Source of the DNA: Coriobacteriaceae bacterium | GTDB lineage: Bacteria; Actinomycetota; Coriobacteriia; Coriobacteriales; UBA8131 | Length of the DNA stretch: 8,835 bases | Reading direction: 5' to 3' | NCBI GenBank assembly: GCA_012515495.1 | Contig: JAAYYH010000220.1 | Span: forward strand, 1-8,835 | Part shown: positions 1 through 6,383 of the stretch, piece by piece | Numbering within the stretch: position 1 is the first letter of the stretch | Layout of the letters: each line of letters starts with the position of its first letter | Made by a program: the position numbers and the translations under genes | Notes under the pieces: generated by a model | The model's database searches: none | What the model was told of the DNA's origin: nothing | What the model saw: only the letters and a program-made list of their open reading frames with translations

Positions 1-93
1 ACCTTTGCTAAGTGCATCTCCTGGTATGACAACGAGCGCGGCTATTCCACAAGGGTCAAAGATCTCGCCAAGCTGATGCTTCAGGGGTCTTAA
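1..93 (+). CDS. gap: Glyceraldehyde-3-phosphate dehydrogenase, C-terminal end (partial)
   Basis: Only the last 30 codons and the TAA stop (91-93) are inside the window; the gene begins upstream. The frame reads TFAKCISWYDNERGYSTR and then a short C-terminal helix. The SWYDNExGYSxR signature is the conserved C-terminal part of phosphorylating GAPDH, which converts glyceraldehyde-3-phosphate, NAD+ and phosphate to 1,3-bisphosphoglycerate in the cytoplasm. An Arg occupies the position more often Trp or Met in this motif (NERGYS), a mild variation. The stop shares one base with the pgk start (TAATG), and pgk makes the next enzyme of the pathway, so the two are surely co-transcribed and probably translationally coupled. 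The catalytic Cys and NAD domain lie outside the window, so cofactor preference cannot be judged. Confidence 0.93.
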   Translation, partial: TFAKCISWYDNERGYSTRVKDLAKLMLQGS

Positions 94-1274
94 TGCGTAT
101 AGTCGATCAGGCTGACGTAACTGGCAAGCGCGTGCTGGTACGCGTCGACTTCAACGTACCGCTGGATGCGGGAACCGTTACTGACGACACGCGCATCCGC
201 GCGGTACTACCAACCATTAACTATCTTCTGGAACATGGTGCCAGGGTGATCCTGATGAGTCATCTGGGCCGTCCGCAGGGCACCGGTTTCGAGCAAAAGT
301 TCTCGTTGGCTCCGGTAGCCAGGGTGCTTGCGCGTATCTTGGGACGTGATGTGATCATGGCGCCGGATTGCGTAGGACCGCAGACTCTGGCATTGGCGCA
401 AGGTCTTGAAGATGGCGATGTGTTGCTTTTGGAGAATCTGCGTTTCGATGGTCGCGAAAAGCTCAACGATCCGGAGTTCAGCGCTCAGTTGGCAGCGTTG
501 GCCGACATCTATATCAATGATGCCTTTGGAGCGGCGCACCGCTCTCATTCATCAGTTACCGGTGTGTCCGGCCTTATACCCTGCTACGCCGGATTCCTGC
601 TGTCTGGTGAAGTGGAGACGCTCTCCCGTATGCTCAAGGAGCCAAAACGTCCCTTCGTAGCGATTCTGGGTGGCTCGAAGGTCTCGGACAAGATTAAGGT
701 CATCGATTCTCTGTTGGACACCGTCGATGCCCTGCTGATCGGTGGAGGCATGTGCTTCACGTTTTTGGCAGCGCAAGGCTACTCGATTGGGAAGTCATTG
801 TGTGAAGAGGACTGGATCGATCGGGCTGCGGTAACGTTACAGAAGGCTGCTGAGAAGGGCGTGAAGCTACTTCTGCCTGTTGATGTCGTGGTCGCTGAAG
901 CTCTTGTTGAGAATGCCGACACCGCAATCTGCGAGGCTTCGGAGATACCAGCTGATAAGATGGGCTTGGACATCGGTCCGGTGAGTTGCGAATTGTTCAC
1001 GCGTGAGATTGCCGCGGCTCGTACCGTATTTTGGAATGGCCCGATGGGCGTCTTCGAACTCAAACCCTTCGAGAATGGGACGAAGCAAGTCGCCAAGGCT
1101 GTCGCGCGCAATAAGAACGCCACCACGGTAATCGGTGGTGGCGACAGTGTGGCCGCGATCCGGAAGTTCGATCTTGTTGATCAGGTGAGCTTCATCTCCA
1201 CGGGCGGTGGAGCATCGATGCAGTTTGTAGAAGGTACGCCACTGCCGGGGATAGAAGCTTTGGACCGCGCATAG
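93..1274 (+). CDS. pgk: Phosphoglycerate kinase
   Basis: The 393-residue protein matches the usual monomeric bacterial PGK length. It transfers phosphate from 1,3-bisphosphoglycerate to ADP, giving 3-phosphoglycerate and ATP. N-domain substrate-binding motifs are RVDFNVP (17-23), DDTRIRA (31-37), SHLGRP (56-61), LLLENLRF (111-118) and NDAFGAAHRSHSS (142-154), which supply the basic patch arginines. C-domain nucleotide-binding motifs are GGSKVSDKI (193-201), WNGPMGVFE (314-322), GGGDSVAAI (348-356) and STGGGAS (369-375). All key motifs are intact. The start ATG at 93 overlaps the gap stop by one base. An AGGGG run at 83-87 within the gap end is a plausible ribosome binding site. tpiA follows after 14 nt. 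No promoter is visible before it in the window, consistent with read-through from gap. Confidence 0.98.
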   Translation: MRIVDQADVTGKRVLVRVDFNVPLDAGTVTDDTRIRAVLPTINYLLEHGARVILMSHLGRPQGTGFEQKFSLAPVARVLARILGRDVIMAPDCVGPQTLALAQGLEDGDVLLLENLRFDGREKLNDPEFSAQLAALADIYINDAFGAAHRSHSSVTGVSGLIPCYAGFLLSGEVETLSRMLKEPKRPFVAILGGSKVSDKIKVIDSLLDTVDALLIGGGMCFTFLAAQGYSIGKSLCEEDWIDRAAVTLQKAAEKGVKLLLPVDVVVAEALVENADTAICEASEIPADKMGLDIGPVSCELFTREIAAARTVFWNGPMGVFELKPFENGTKQVAKAVARNKNATTVIGGGDSVAAIRKFDLVDQVSFISTGGGASMQFVEGTPLPGIEALDRA

Positions 1275-1288
1275 CGAAAGGAATCACC

Positions 1289-2056
1289 ATGACTCGTATA
1301 CCGATGATCGCAGGCAACTGGAAGATGAATAAGACCACATCCGAGGCAGTCTCGCTGAGTCAGGATATCTCCTATGGCTATGACTCATCACTGGACGATG
1401 TTGAGCTGGTTATCTGTCCTCCCTTCATCGACCTCAAGAGTGTCAGTACGGTTCTGAGCTTTGATAAGTCACGCATCGCATTAGGTGCTCAGGATGTCTT
1501 TTGGGAGAGAAGTGGAGCATTCACTGGGGAGATCTCGCCAGGTATGCTCAAAGAAGTTGGTTGCCGCTACTGCATCATTGGCCATTCTGAGCGTCGTGAG
1601 CACTTCTTCGAGACCAACGAAACAGTCAATCTCAAGGTACATGCCTTGTTGAACGAAGGTATAACGCCCATTATCTGCTGTGGAGAGGACTTGGCCACGC
1701 GCGAGGCGGGCGAGACGTTACCGTTTGTCATCTCACAGATCAAAGCCGCGTTAGAGGGATTGAATGAGAAACAGGCAGCTGATCTGGTCATCGCCTATGA
1801 GCCGATTTGGGCCATCGGTACCGGCAGGACAGCAACACCAGAAGCAGCTGATGAGGTTTGTGCCGCTATCCGCCAGACAGTAGGGGACTTATTCAGTGAT
1901 TCTGCGGCTCAAAGTCTGCGTGTGCTGTATGGTGGATCGATGAAACCAGAGAATGTCAGCTTATTCGTACCGATGCCCAACATCGATGGCGGCTTGATTG
2001 GTGGAGCTGCTCTGGAGGCGCGCTCATTCATCGATTTGGCAAAGGCATTCGCCTAG
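1289..2056 (+). CDS. tpiA: Triose-phosphate isomerase
   Basis: The 255-residue protein is a standard single-domain TIM barrel that interconverts dihydroxyacetone phosphate and glyceraldehyde-3-phosphate. The substrate-binding AGNWKMN motif (8-14) supplies Asn10 and Lys12. The electrophile His99 lies in CIIGHSERR (95-103), and the catalytic base Glu171 in AYEPIWAIGTGR (169-180), which begins the mobile loop 6. Phosphate-binding YGGS (214-217) and NIDGGLIGGAAL (231-242) close the barrel. The segment GAQDVFWERSGAFTGEIS (66-83) is also typical. The start is set by AAAGGA at 1277-1282, six bases before the ATG, and by the conserved N-terminus. It lies 14 nt after pgk and 30 nt before gpmI in the same cluster. 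Confidence 0.98.
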   Translation: MTRIPMIAGNWKMNKTTSEAVSLSQDISYGYDSSLDDVELVICPPFIDLKSVSTVLSFDKSRIALGAQDVFWERSGAFTGEISPGMLKEVGCRYCIIGHSERREHFFETNETVNLKVHALLNEGITPIICCGEDLATREAGETLPFVISQIKAALEGLNEKQAADLVIAYEPIWAIGTGRTATPEAADEVCAAIRQTVGDLFSDSAAQSLRVLYGGSMKPENVSLFVPMPNIDGGLIGGAALEARSFIDLAKAFA

Positions 2057-2086
2057 AGGGACACAGAGCAGGAAGAGAAATCGACT

Positions 2087-3745
2087 ATGAGAACGCCTGC
2101 GCTTCTGGCAATCCTAGATGGATTCGGCATTGCGCCAGCAGGGCCAGATAATGCCATATCCTGCGCTGATGCCCCCTTTCTCGAGGAGCTTTTAAGCGAT
2201 AGCAGCTATCCTTGTCGCACGTTGAGAGCATCAGGTCGCGATGTCGGTTTGCCAGAAGGCCAGATGGGCAATTCTGAGGTGGGGCACCTGAATATCGGTT
2301 CAGGCCGCATCATCAATCAGGAGCTGACTCGCATCGATTGCGCTATCGAGGACGGCAGTCTGTTCAAAAATCCCGCGCTGACAAAAGCGATGGATGCCGC
2401 GCGGGCTAACGACAAGACGGTACATCTTCTGGGCTTGGTCAGTGACGGGGGAGTGCATAGCTCGATTGAGCATCTGGAAGCCTTGTTGGGTATGGCAGTA
2501 AAACGCGGGGTCAACCGCATCCGCGTGACAGCCTTCATGGATGGTCGCGATGTGTCACCTACAAGCGGTAAGGCCTTTATCGCTCGCATCACTTCTCTGT
2601 GTCGGGAGTTGTCCGCAACAGCCACGAAACCGGATGTGCGTATCGGCACTATTGTCGGTCGCTATTTCGCCATGGATCGCGATAATCGTTGGGAGCGCGT
2701 CCAGCGTGCCTGGCGCGCAATGGTAGTACCTTCAGAACAAGATGTCACCCGTGTTCCAATCGACTCTGATCTGCAACGATTGGTGCAAGACTCATATGAC
2801 GCTGGTATTACCGATGAGTTCATCGAGCCGGTGAGTATTGGCGAAGACGGCATCCAGGATGGCGACGCGGTGATCTTCTTCAATTTCAGGCCAGATCGCG
2901 CACGCGAGCTGACAAGAACGTTAGCCGATCCGGATTTCAACGAGTTCGACCGCCCGGTGATGCCCGATGTCCATTTTGTCTGTATGACCGAATACGACGC
3001 GACGTTCGCGGAGCGATTCGGGCTGGCTGTGGCATTCCCCAAGGTCTTTCCTGTCAATACACTCGCCGACTATCTGGCATCGCTGGGTCTGCGCCAACTG
3101 CACATCGCCGAAACTGAGAAATATGCCCACGTCACCTTCTTTTTCAATGGCGGTATCGAAGAACCCAAGCCAGGAGAGCAGCGTATCTTGATCCCCAGCC
3201 CCAAGGTGGCAACCTACGACCTGCAGCCTGAGATGTCGGCACCAGGTGTAACCGATGCTCTGGTCGATGCCATCAATGCTGACGCGGCAGATGTCTACAT
3301 CGTTAACTACGCTAACTGCGATATGGTGGGGCATACTGGCGTGCTGGAAGCTGCCGTCAAGGCAGTTGAGGCGGTTGATGCCGGATTACAGCGAGTTGTC
3401 GAGGCTCTTGTGGCCAAAGGGGGAGTGGCTCTGGTCACAGCTGACCATGGCAATGCTGAGCACATGGTTGATACTGACGGCGGTTTGTTCACTGCGCACA
3501 CGCTGTCGCCTGTACCCTTAGTGGTCATTGATGCGCAGGCTATGGGCGCAAAAGCTGCTGATGCGCAGGATCCACAGATACAGGCTGACCAAATGGAGGA
3601 TTCAGTAGAACCGCTCCAGAGGCGGCTCGACCTTGAACGACAGCAACCTGGTCGTCTTGCCGACATTGCACCCACGTTGCTCGACTTGATGGAGCTGCCC
3701 ATCCCGCCCGAGTTCACCGGACGCTCACTATTGATCCGTAGCTGA
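2087..3745 (+). CDS. gpmI: 2,3-bisphosphoglycerate-independent phosphoglycerate mutase, with C-terminal insertion
   Basis: This Mn-dependent alkaline-phosphatase-superfamily mutase converts 3-phosphoglycerate to 2-phosphoglycerate through a phosphoserine intermediate. Residues seen: metal ligand Asp11 in LDGFG; nucleophile Ser63 in GQMGNSEVGHLNIGSGR (58-74); GGVHS (121-125); DGRDVSP (152-158); GRYFAMDRDNRWERV (191-205); FRPDRAREL (267-275); TEKYAHVTFFFNGG (343-356); metal-binding Asp412 and His416 in NYANCDMVGHTG; TADHGNAEH (451-459); and His471 in TAHT. All core residues are present. At 552 residues it exceeds the usual length of about 510. The excess lies mainly at about 483-521, a polar Ala/Gln/Asp-rich stretch between VVID and GRLADIAPT. 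A GGAAGAG at 2071-2077 precedes the ATG by nine bases. Last gene of the glycolytic cluster; no enolase follows. Confidence 0.97.
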   Translation: MRTPALLAILDGFGIAPAGPDNAISCADAPFLEELLSDSSYPCRTLRASGRDVGLPEGQMGNSEVGHLNIGSGRIINQELTRIDCAIEDGSLFKNPALTKAMDAARANDKTVHLLGLVSDGGVHSSIEHLEALLGMAVKRGVNRIRVTAFMDGRDVSPTSGKAFIARITSLCRELSATATKPDVRIGTIVGRYFAMDRDNRWERVQRAWRAMVVPSEQDVTRVPIDSDLQRLVQDSYDAGITDEFIEPVSIGEDGIQDGDAVIFFNFRPDRARELTRTLADPDFNEFDRPVMPDVHFVCMTEYDATFAERFGLAVAFPKVFPVNTLADYLASLGLRQLHIAETEKYAHVTFFFNGGIEEPKPGEQRILIPSPKVATYDLQPEMSAPGVTDALVDAINADAADVYIVNYANCDMVGHTGVLEAAVKAVEAVDAGLQRVVEALVAKGGVALVTADHGNAEHMVDTDGGLFTAHTLSPVPLVVIDAQAMGAKAADAQDPQIQADQMEDSVEPLQRRLDLERQQPGRLADIAPTLLDLMELPIPPEFTGRSLLIRS

Positions 3746-3760
3746 TATGTGCTCGATAAT
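3731..3760 (+). promoter_or_regulatory. Possible sigma-70-type promoter upstream of rpsP
   Basis: TTGATC at 3731-3736 (four of six matches to TTGACA) is followed after 18 bp by GATAAT at 3755-3760 (five of six to TATAAT). It would overlap the last codons of gpmI and start transcription near 3767, leaving an rpsP leader of about 170 nt. It overlaps the hairpin proposed at 3750-3796, so the two calls compete or act in sequence. A second, poorer candidate is TTGTCA at 3879-3884 with CATATC at 3904-3909 and a long 19-bp spacer. The sequence does not decide between them. Confidence 0.3.
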
Positions 3761-3796
3761 CAATCGCACCAGTCACAACTTATAGAGCAGCCTTTT
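3750..3796 (+). terminator. Possible weak intrinsic terminator after gpmI
   Basis: The segment 3750-3759 (TGCTCGATAA) pairs with 3780-3789 (TTATAGAGCA) at nine of ten positions, with one G/A mismatch, around a 20-nt loop. It begins five bases after the gpmI stop and is followed by GCCTTTT ending at 3796. The stem is AU-rich, the loop is large and the T run is only four bases, so termination would be partial at best. It could instead be a chance hairpin, letting some transcripts read on into rpsP. Confidence 0.3.
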
Positions 3797-3847
3797 GTAG
3801 TATCATGGGCATCCGCTGGTTTTATCCGGCCAAGTAGCTGCAAATTG

Positions 3848-3875
3848 TACGGTTTTCCCGTAAAATGATACGGTT
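3848..3875. repeat. Short TACGG repeat cluster in the rpsP leader
   Basis: TACGGTT occurs at 3848-3854 and again at 3869-3875, exactly 21 bp apart, about two helical turns. Between them CCGTA at 3858-3862 is the reverse complement of TACGG, so 3848-3862 is also a 5-bp inverted repeat with a 5-nt spacer. The arrangement could be a protein-binding operator or a small RNA hairpin before rpsP, but the repeats are short and may be coincidental. No known regulator motif is recognised. Confidence 0.3.
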
Positions 3876-3925
3876 GCATTGTCAAGAGTGTCATTATGGA
3901 CCGCATATCTTGCATCATTCGATTT

Positions 3926-3931
3926 AAGGAG
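3926..3931 (+). promoter_or_regulatory. Ribosome binding site of rpsP, deciding a TTG start
   Basis: AAGGAG at 3926-3931 lies six bases before the TTG at 3938-3940. Its strength and spacing, with no in-frame ATG nearby and the conserved AVKIRL immediately after, support TTG as the true start of rpsP. Confidence 0.85.
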
Positions 3932-3937
3932 TAGGTT

Positions 3938-4183
3938 TTGGCTGTTAAGATTCGCCTGGCACGTCATGGTGCCAAGAAGGCCCCATACTATCGTGTCGTA
4001 ATCGCTGACGCCCGCGCAAGGCGTGATGGCCGCATCATCGAGGAAGTGGGTCGCTACAATCCGCTTACCGAGCCGGCAACAGTAAAGTTCGACCTGGAGA
4101 AGATTGACCGTTGGATCAAGGATGGTGCCCAGCCCACAGAGACGGTCGCACGCTTGCTTAAGACAGCGCGCGAAGAAGCCTGA
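3938..4183 (+). CDS. rpsP: 30S ribosomal protein S16
   Basis: The 81-residue basic protein begins (M)AVKIRLARHGAKKAPYYR, the hallmark of bacterial S16, followed by VVIADARARRDGR (20-32), IEEVGRYNP (34-42) and the C-terminal DRWIKDGAQPTETVARLL (57-74). S16 binds 16S rRNA in the body of the 30S subunit and is needed for its assembly. Length matches the short S16 forms. The start codon is TTG, placed by a strong Shine-Dalgarno and by the family's N-terminus. It is the first gene after the 192-nt intergenic region and most likely leads the rpsP-khpA-rimM-trmD-lepB-glyQS transcript. The stop is only two bases before khpA. In many Gram-positives ffh lies directly upstream; here gpmI does. Confidence 0.97.
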   Translation: MAVKIRLARHGAKKAPYYRVVIADARARRDGRIIEEVGRYNPLTEPATVKFDLEKIDRWIKDGAQPTETVARLLKTAREEA

Positions 4184-4185
4184 TC

Positions 4186-4440
4186 ATGGATGAGGGCGCT
4201 CAGGATATCACCGAGCTGGTCAAAGGCATCGTCCTCGCTTTAGTTGACGAACCAGACCAAGCTGAGGTGACGTCTGTCTATGAGGGTGAAACCATAATCG
4301 TCAGCATCCAGGTCACCCCAGATGATGTTGGCAAGATCATCGGCCGTCAGGGCCGTATCATCAAATCTATCAGGACCTTGGCACGCGCCGCATCGTCTCT
4401 TGGCGATGGGGAACAGGTCGAGGTTGAGGTACTGGACTGA
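4186..4440 (+). CDS. khpA: KH-domain RNA-binding protein KhpA (YlqC family)
   Basis: The 84-residue protein is a single compact KH domain. The RNA-binding loop is GRQG at 53-56 within VGKIIGRQGRIIKSIRTL (48-65), matching the KH GxxG signature, with a beta strand before it (TIIVSIQV, 37-44) and after it (EQVEVEVLD, 76-84). KhpA proteins bind RNA, and in some Firmicutes they pair with KhpB (Jag/EloR) to influence cell elongation and division; the rpsP-khpA-rimM order is conserved widely, suggesting a link to ribosome or RNA metabolism. The ATG lies two bases after the rpsP stop, with only a weak GAAGAAG upstream, so translation is probably coupled to rpsP. The family call is secure; the cellular role in this organism is inferred. 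Confidence 0.93.
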   Translation: MDEGAQDITELVKGIVLALVDEPDQAEVTSVYEGETIIVSIQVTPDDVGKIIGRQGRIIKSIRTLARAASSLGDGEQVEVEVLD

Positions 4441-4457
4441 CACAGGACAGGTCAACC

Positions 4458-4997
4458 ATGGATGGTATCGACGCGTACAGCCTGATTGCACGCGTGACCA
4501 AAGCGCAAGGACTTCACGGGGAGGTCGTGGTGGTTCCCACTGACGGCCTTCCTTTTCTGTTGCATGAAGGCTTGAGCGTCTGGATTGTGCCGCCAACGCT
4601 TCAAGGTGTCCGTCATACACAAGTGTTGGCCATACGATCGTTGGCCAAAGGCTGGGGAATCATGCTTGGGGGCATCACAGATGCTGCTGCTGCCTATCAA
4701 CTGGTAGGTCGGCACTTGTTGGCCGCGACAGCGGATCTGCCTGAGCACAAGGAGGAATCATCAGTCTCGCTGCTTGGCCTGAAAGTCAAAGATCAGAAGT
4801 ATGGTGATCTCGGCTTGATCGTTGATCAACTACAAACGCCGGCACATCCACTTTGGGTGGTTCAAGGTCCCTATGGTGAGGTGCTGATACCCGTAGTTGA
4901 TGAGTTCATCGCTTGCTTCTATCAAGATCGCGTAGAAGTCAGGTTACCAGAAGGTTTGGTCGCGCAAGAGCCTCAGGTCAGAGGCGGCGAGTCGTGA
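4458..4997 (+). CDS. rimM: Ribosome maturation factor RimM
   Basis: The 179-residue protein has the two-domain RimM layout. The N-terminal RimM barrel (about 8-90) opens with LIARVTKAQGLHGEVVV (9-25), where GLHGEV is the family signature, and ends with TDAAAAYQLVGRHLL (74-88). The C-terminal PRC barrel (about 104-168) contains LLGLKVKDQKYGDLGLIVD (105-123) and GEVLIPVVDEFI (140-151). RimM binds the 30S head, including S19, and aids late maturation of 16S rRNA. AGGACAGG at 4444-4451 sits six bases before the ATG. The stop TGA overlaps the GTG start of trmD in the four-base GTGA, the common rimM-trmD coupling. The N-terminal barrel is more divergent than the C-terminal one, but the family call is clear. 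Confidence 0.95.
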   Translation: MDGIDAYSLIARVTKAQGLHGEVVVVPTDGLPFLLHEGLSVWIVPPTLQGVRHTQVLAIRSLAKGWGIMLGGITDAAAAYQLVGRHLLAATADLPEHKEESSVSLLGLKVKDQKYGDLGLIVDQLQTPAHPLWVVQGPYGEVLIPVVDEFIACFYQDRVEVRLPEGLVAQEPQVRGGES

Positions 4998-5761
4998 AGA
5001 TAGAGACACTCTCAGTTTTTCCGCAGATGTTCGAAGGTCCTATGGACGCTTCGATAATCGGGCGTGCCAGACGCATGGGATTTATGGAGTTCACTGCTCA
5101 CGATCTTCGCGATTGGACTCACGATCGGCATCGCAGTACCGATGATGAGCCCTTTGGCGGTGGTCAGGGACAACTGATGAAAGTCGAGCCGGTCTTCGAG
5201 GCGTTGGATGACCTTCTGGCTGAACAGCCAGCGAAGGTATTGTTCTTCACTCCTGTGGGGGAGACTTTCACTCAAGCTATGGCACAACAGTTGGTGGGTG
5301 AACAGCGGCTGATCATGGTCTGTGGCCGCTACGAGGGTTTTGACGAGCGAGTCTATACCCGTGCAGACCGATGCATCAGTTTGGGAGACTACATACTTAC
5401 GGGCGGAGAATTAGCGGCGATGGTGGTCACCGATGCCATCTGTCGGCTGATTCCGGGAGTCTTGGGTGATGAGCTATCCAATGTCGAGGAGTCATTCAAC
5501 GACAACCTGCTGGAATACCCTCAGTACACGCGACCTGCTACTTACCGAGGTCTCTCGGTTCCTGAGGTATTATTGAGTGGAGACCATGCAAATATCGCCG
5601 CTTGGCGGCGAAGGCAGTCTATAATCAGAACAGCACGCCTGCGACCCGATCTTCTGCATCAAGCAGAGCTCAGCGAACAGGAGTGGGATCTGGCGCGAGC
5701 GATCAGACGAGAACTCGCAGAAGGTACGACGGCGGCCGAGAGGTTGGATTGTGAAGAGTGA
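4994..5761 (+). CDS. trmD: tRNA (guanine(37)-N1)-methyltransferase
   Basis: TrmD uses S-adenosylmethionine to methylate N1 of G37 next to the anticodon of tRNAs that read CNN codons, preventing +1 frameshifts. The GTG at 4994 gives 255 residues and the canonical N-terminus (M)KIETLSVFPQMF. The open frame extends upstream to 4913, but that part only shadows the end of rimM. The SPOUT knot is shown by CGRYEGFDERV (110-120), SLGDYILTGGELAAMVVTDA (129-148) and RLIPGVLGDELSNVEESF (151-168). Asp170 in NDNLLEYPQYTRP is the likely catalytic base. The loop TPVGETFTQ (86-94) replaces the usual SPQG-type loop and resembles actinobacterial TrmD; DEPFGGGQGQLMK (51-63) has Gln where Pro/Met are common. It overlaps rimM by four bases and lepB by eleven. 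Confidence 0.97.
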   Translation: MKIETLSVFPQMFEGPMDASIIGRARRMGFMEFTAHDLRDWTHDRHRSTDDEPFGGGQGQLMKVEPVFEALDDLLAEQPAKVLFFTPVGETFTQAMAQQLVGEQRLIMVCGRYEGFDERVYTRADRCISLGDYILTGGELAAMVVTDAICRLIPGVLGDELSNVEESFNDNLLEYPQYTRPATYRGLSVPEVLLSGDHANIAAWRRRQSIIRTARLRPDLLHQAELSEQEWDLARAIRRELAEGTTAAERLDCEE

Positions 5762-6365
5762 TGGGACAGGCGAAGAAGGCAAGGTGGTAGCTAGGCACGC
5801 GAGGCCGCGTAGTCGCAACCTTCTACGTGAAGCCCTCGAATTCGTAGTGATAATCGTCGCTGCTTTGGTGTTGACGGTATTGATAAGGACGTTCGTACTC
5901 GACCAATACGAGATACCTACCGGCTCCATGCAGCCGACCATCGAGATCAACGACAGAGTGTTCGCCGAAAAGGTAAGCTATCATTTCAGCGCTGTCAATC
6001 CAGGCGATATCGTGACATTCGACAACCCCTATCCCTCTGCAGACAAACACGATGCAGTGCTGATCAAACGTGTGATCGCGACCGAGGGTCAGATCGTCGA
6101 CTTCAAGGATGGATTGGTGGTAGTAGACGGAGAGATATTGGAGGAACCCTACACCCATGGATTGCCATCAGAGCCGCTGTCAATCCAGTATCCAGGTGTT
6201 GAGCTCAGTTTTCCGTATCAGGTGCCGCAAGGCGAGGTCTGGGTAATGGGGGATAATCGCATCAACTCATTGGACAGTCGCTATTTTGGTCCAATCGAAG
6301 AAGAGCATCTGTTAGGGCGCGCCATATTGCGCATTTGGCCGTTGAATCGTTTTGGCACACTGTAG
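5751..6365 (+). CDS. lepB: Signal peptidase I
   Basis: The 204-residue protein is a type I (S26) signal peptidase that removes signal peptides from exported proteins on the outer face of the membrane. A basic N-terminus (11-27) precedes one transmembrane anchor, about 30-50 (EFVVIIVAALVLTVLIRTFVL). The nucleophile Ser59 lies in IPTGSMQPT (55-63), and the general base Lys106 in LIKRVIATEG (104-113). Box E is GDNRINSLDSRYFGPI (167-182). Small size and a single anchor are typical of Gram-positive enzymes, and the KRVIAT and DPxTHGxPSEPLS-like region recall Coriobacteriia. The GTG start at 5751 overlaps the trmD end by eleven bases and has GAGAGG at 5738-5743 seven bases upstream. No in-frame ATG lies before the membrane segment. 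Confidence 0.95.
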   Translation: MKSDGTGEEGKVVARHARPRSRNLLREALEFVVIIVAALVLTVLIRTFVLDQYEIPTGSMQPTIEINDRVFAEKVSYHFSAVNPGDIVTFDNPYPSADKHDAVLIKRVIATEGQIVDFKDGLVVVDGEILEEPYTHGLPSEPLSIQYPGVELSFPYQVPQGEVWVMGDNRINSLDSRYFGPIEEEHLLGRAILRIWPLNRFGTL

Positions 6366-6383
6366 AGCAGACAAGGAAGCAAG

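Noticed and set aside
3596..3650. A frameshift or sequencing error in gpmI explaining the odd segment at residues 483-521
   Set aside because: The frame is intact before and after, and GRLADIAPTLLDLMELP resumes without a shift, so an in-frame insertion is simpler than two compensating errors.
3845..3866. TTGTAC with TAAAAT as the rpsP promoter
   Set aside because: The spacing between the two elements is only 10 bp, too short for a sigma-70-type promoter.
4913..4993. A longer trmD beginning at ATG 4913
   Set aside because: The extra 27 residues are basic, unlike any TrmD N-terminus, and overlap rimM coding sequence by 85 bases. The family start KIETLSVFP follows the GTG at 4994.
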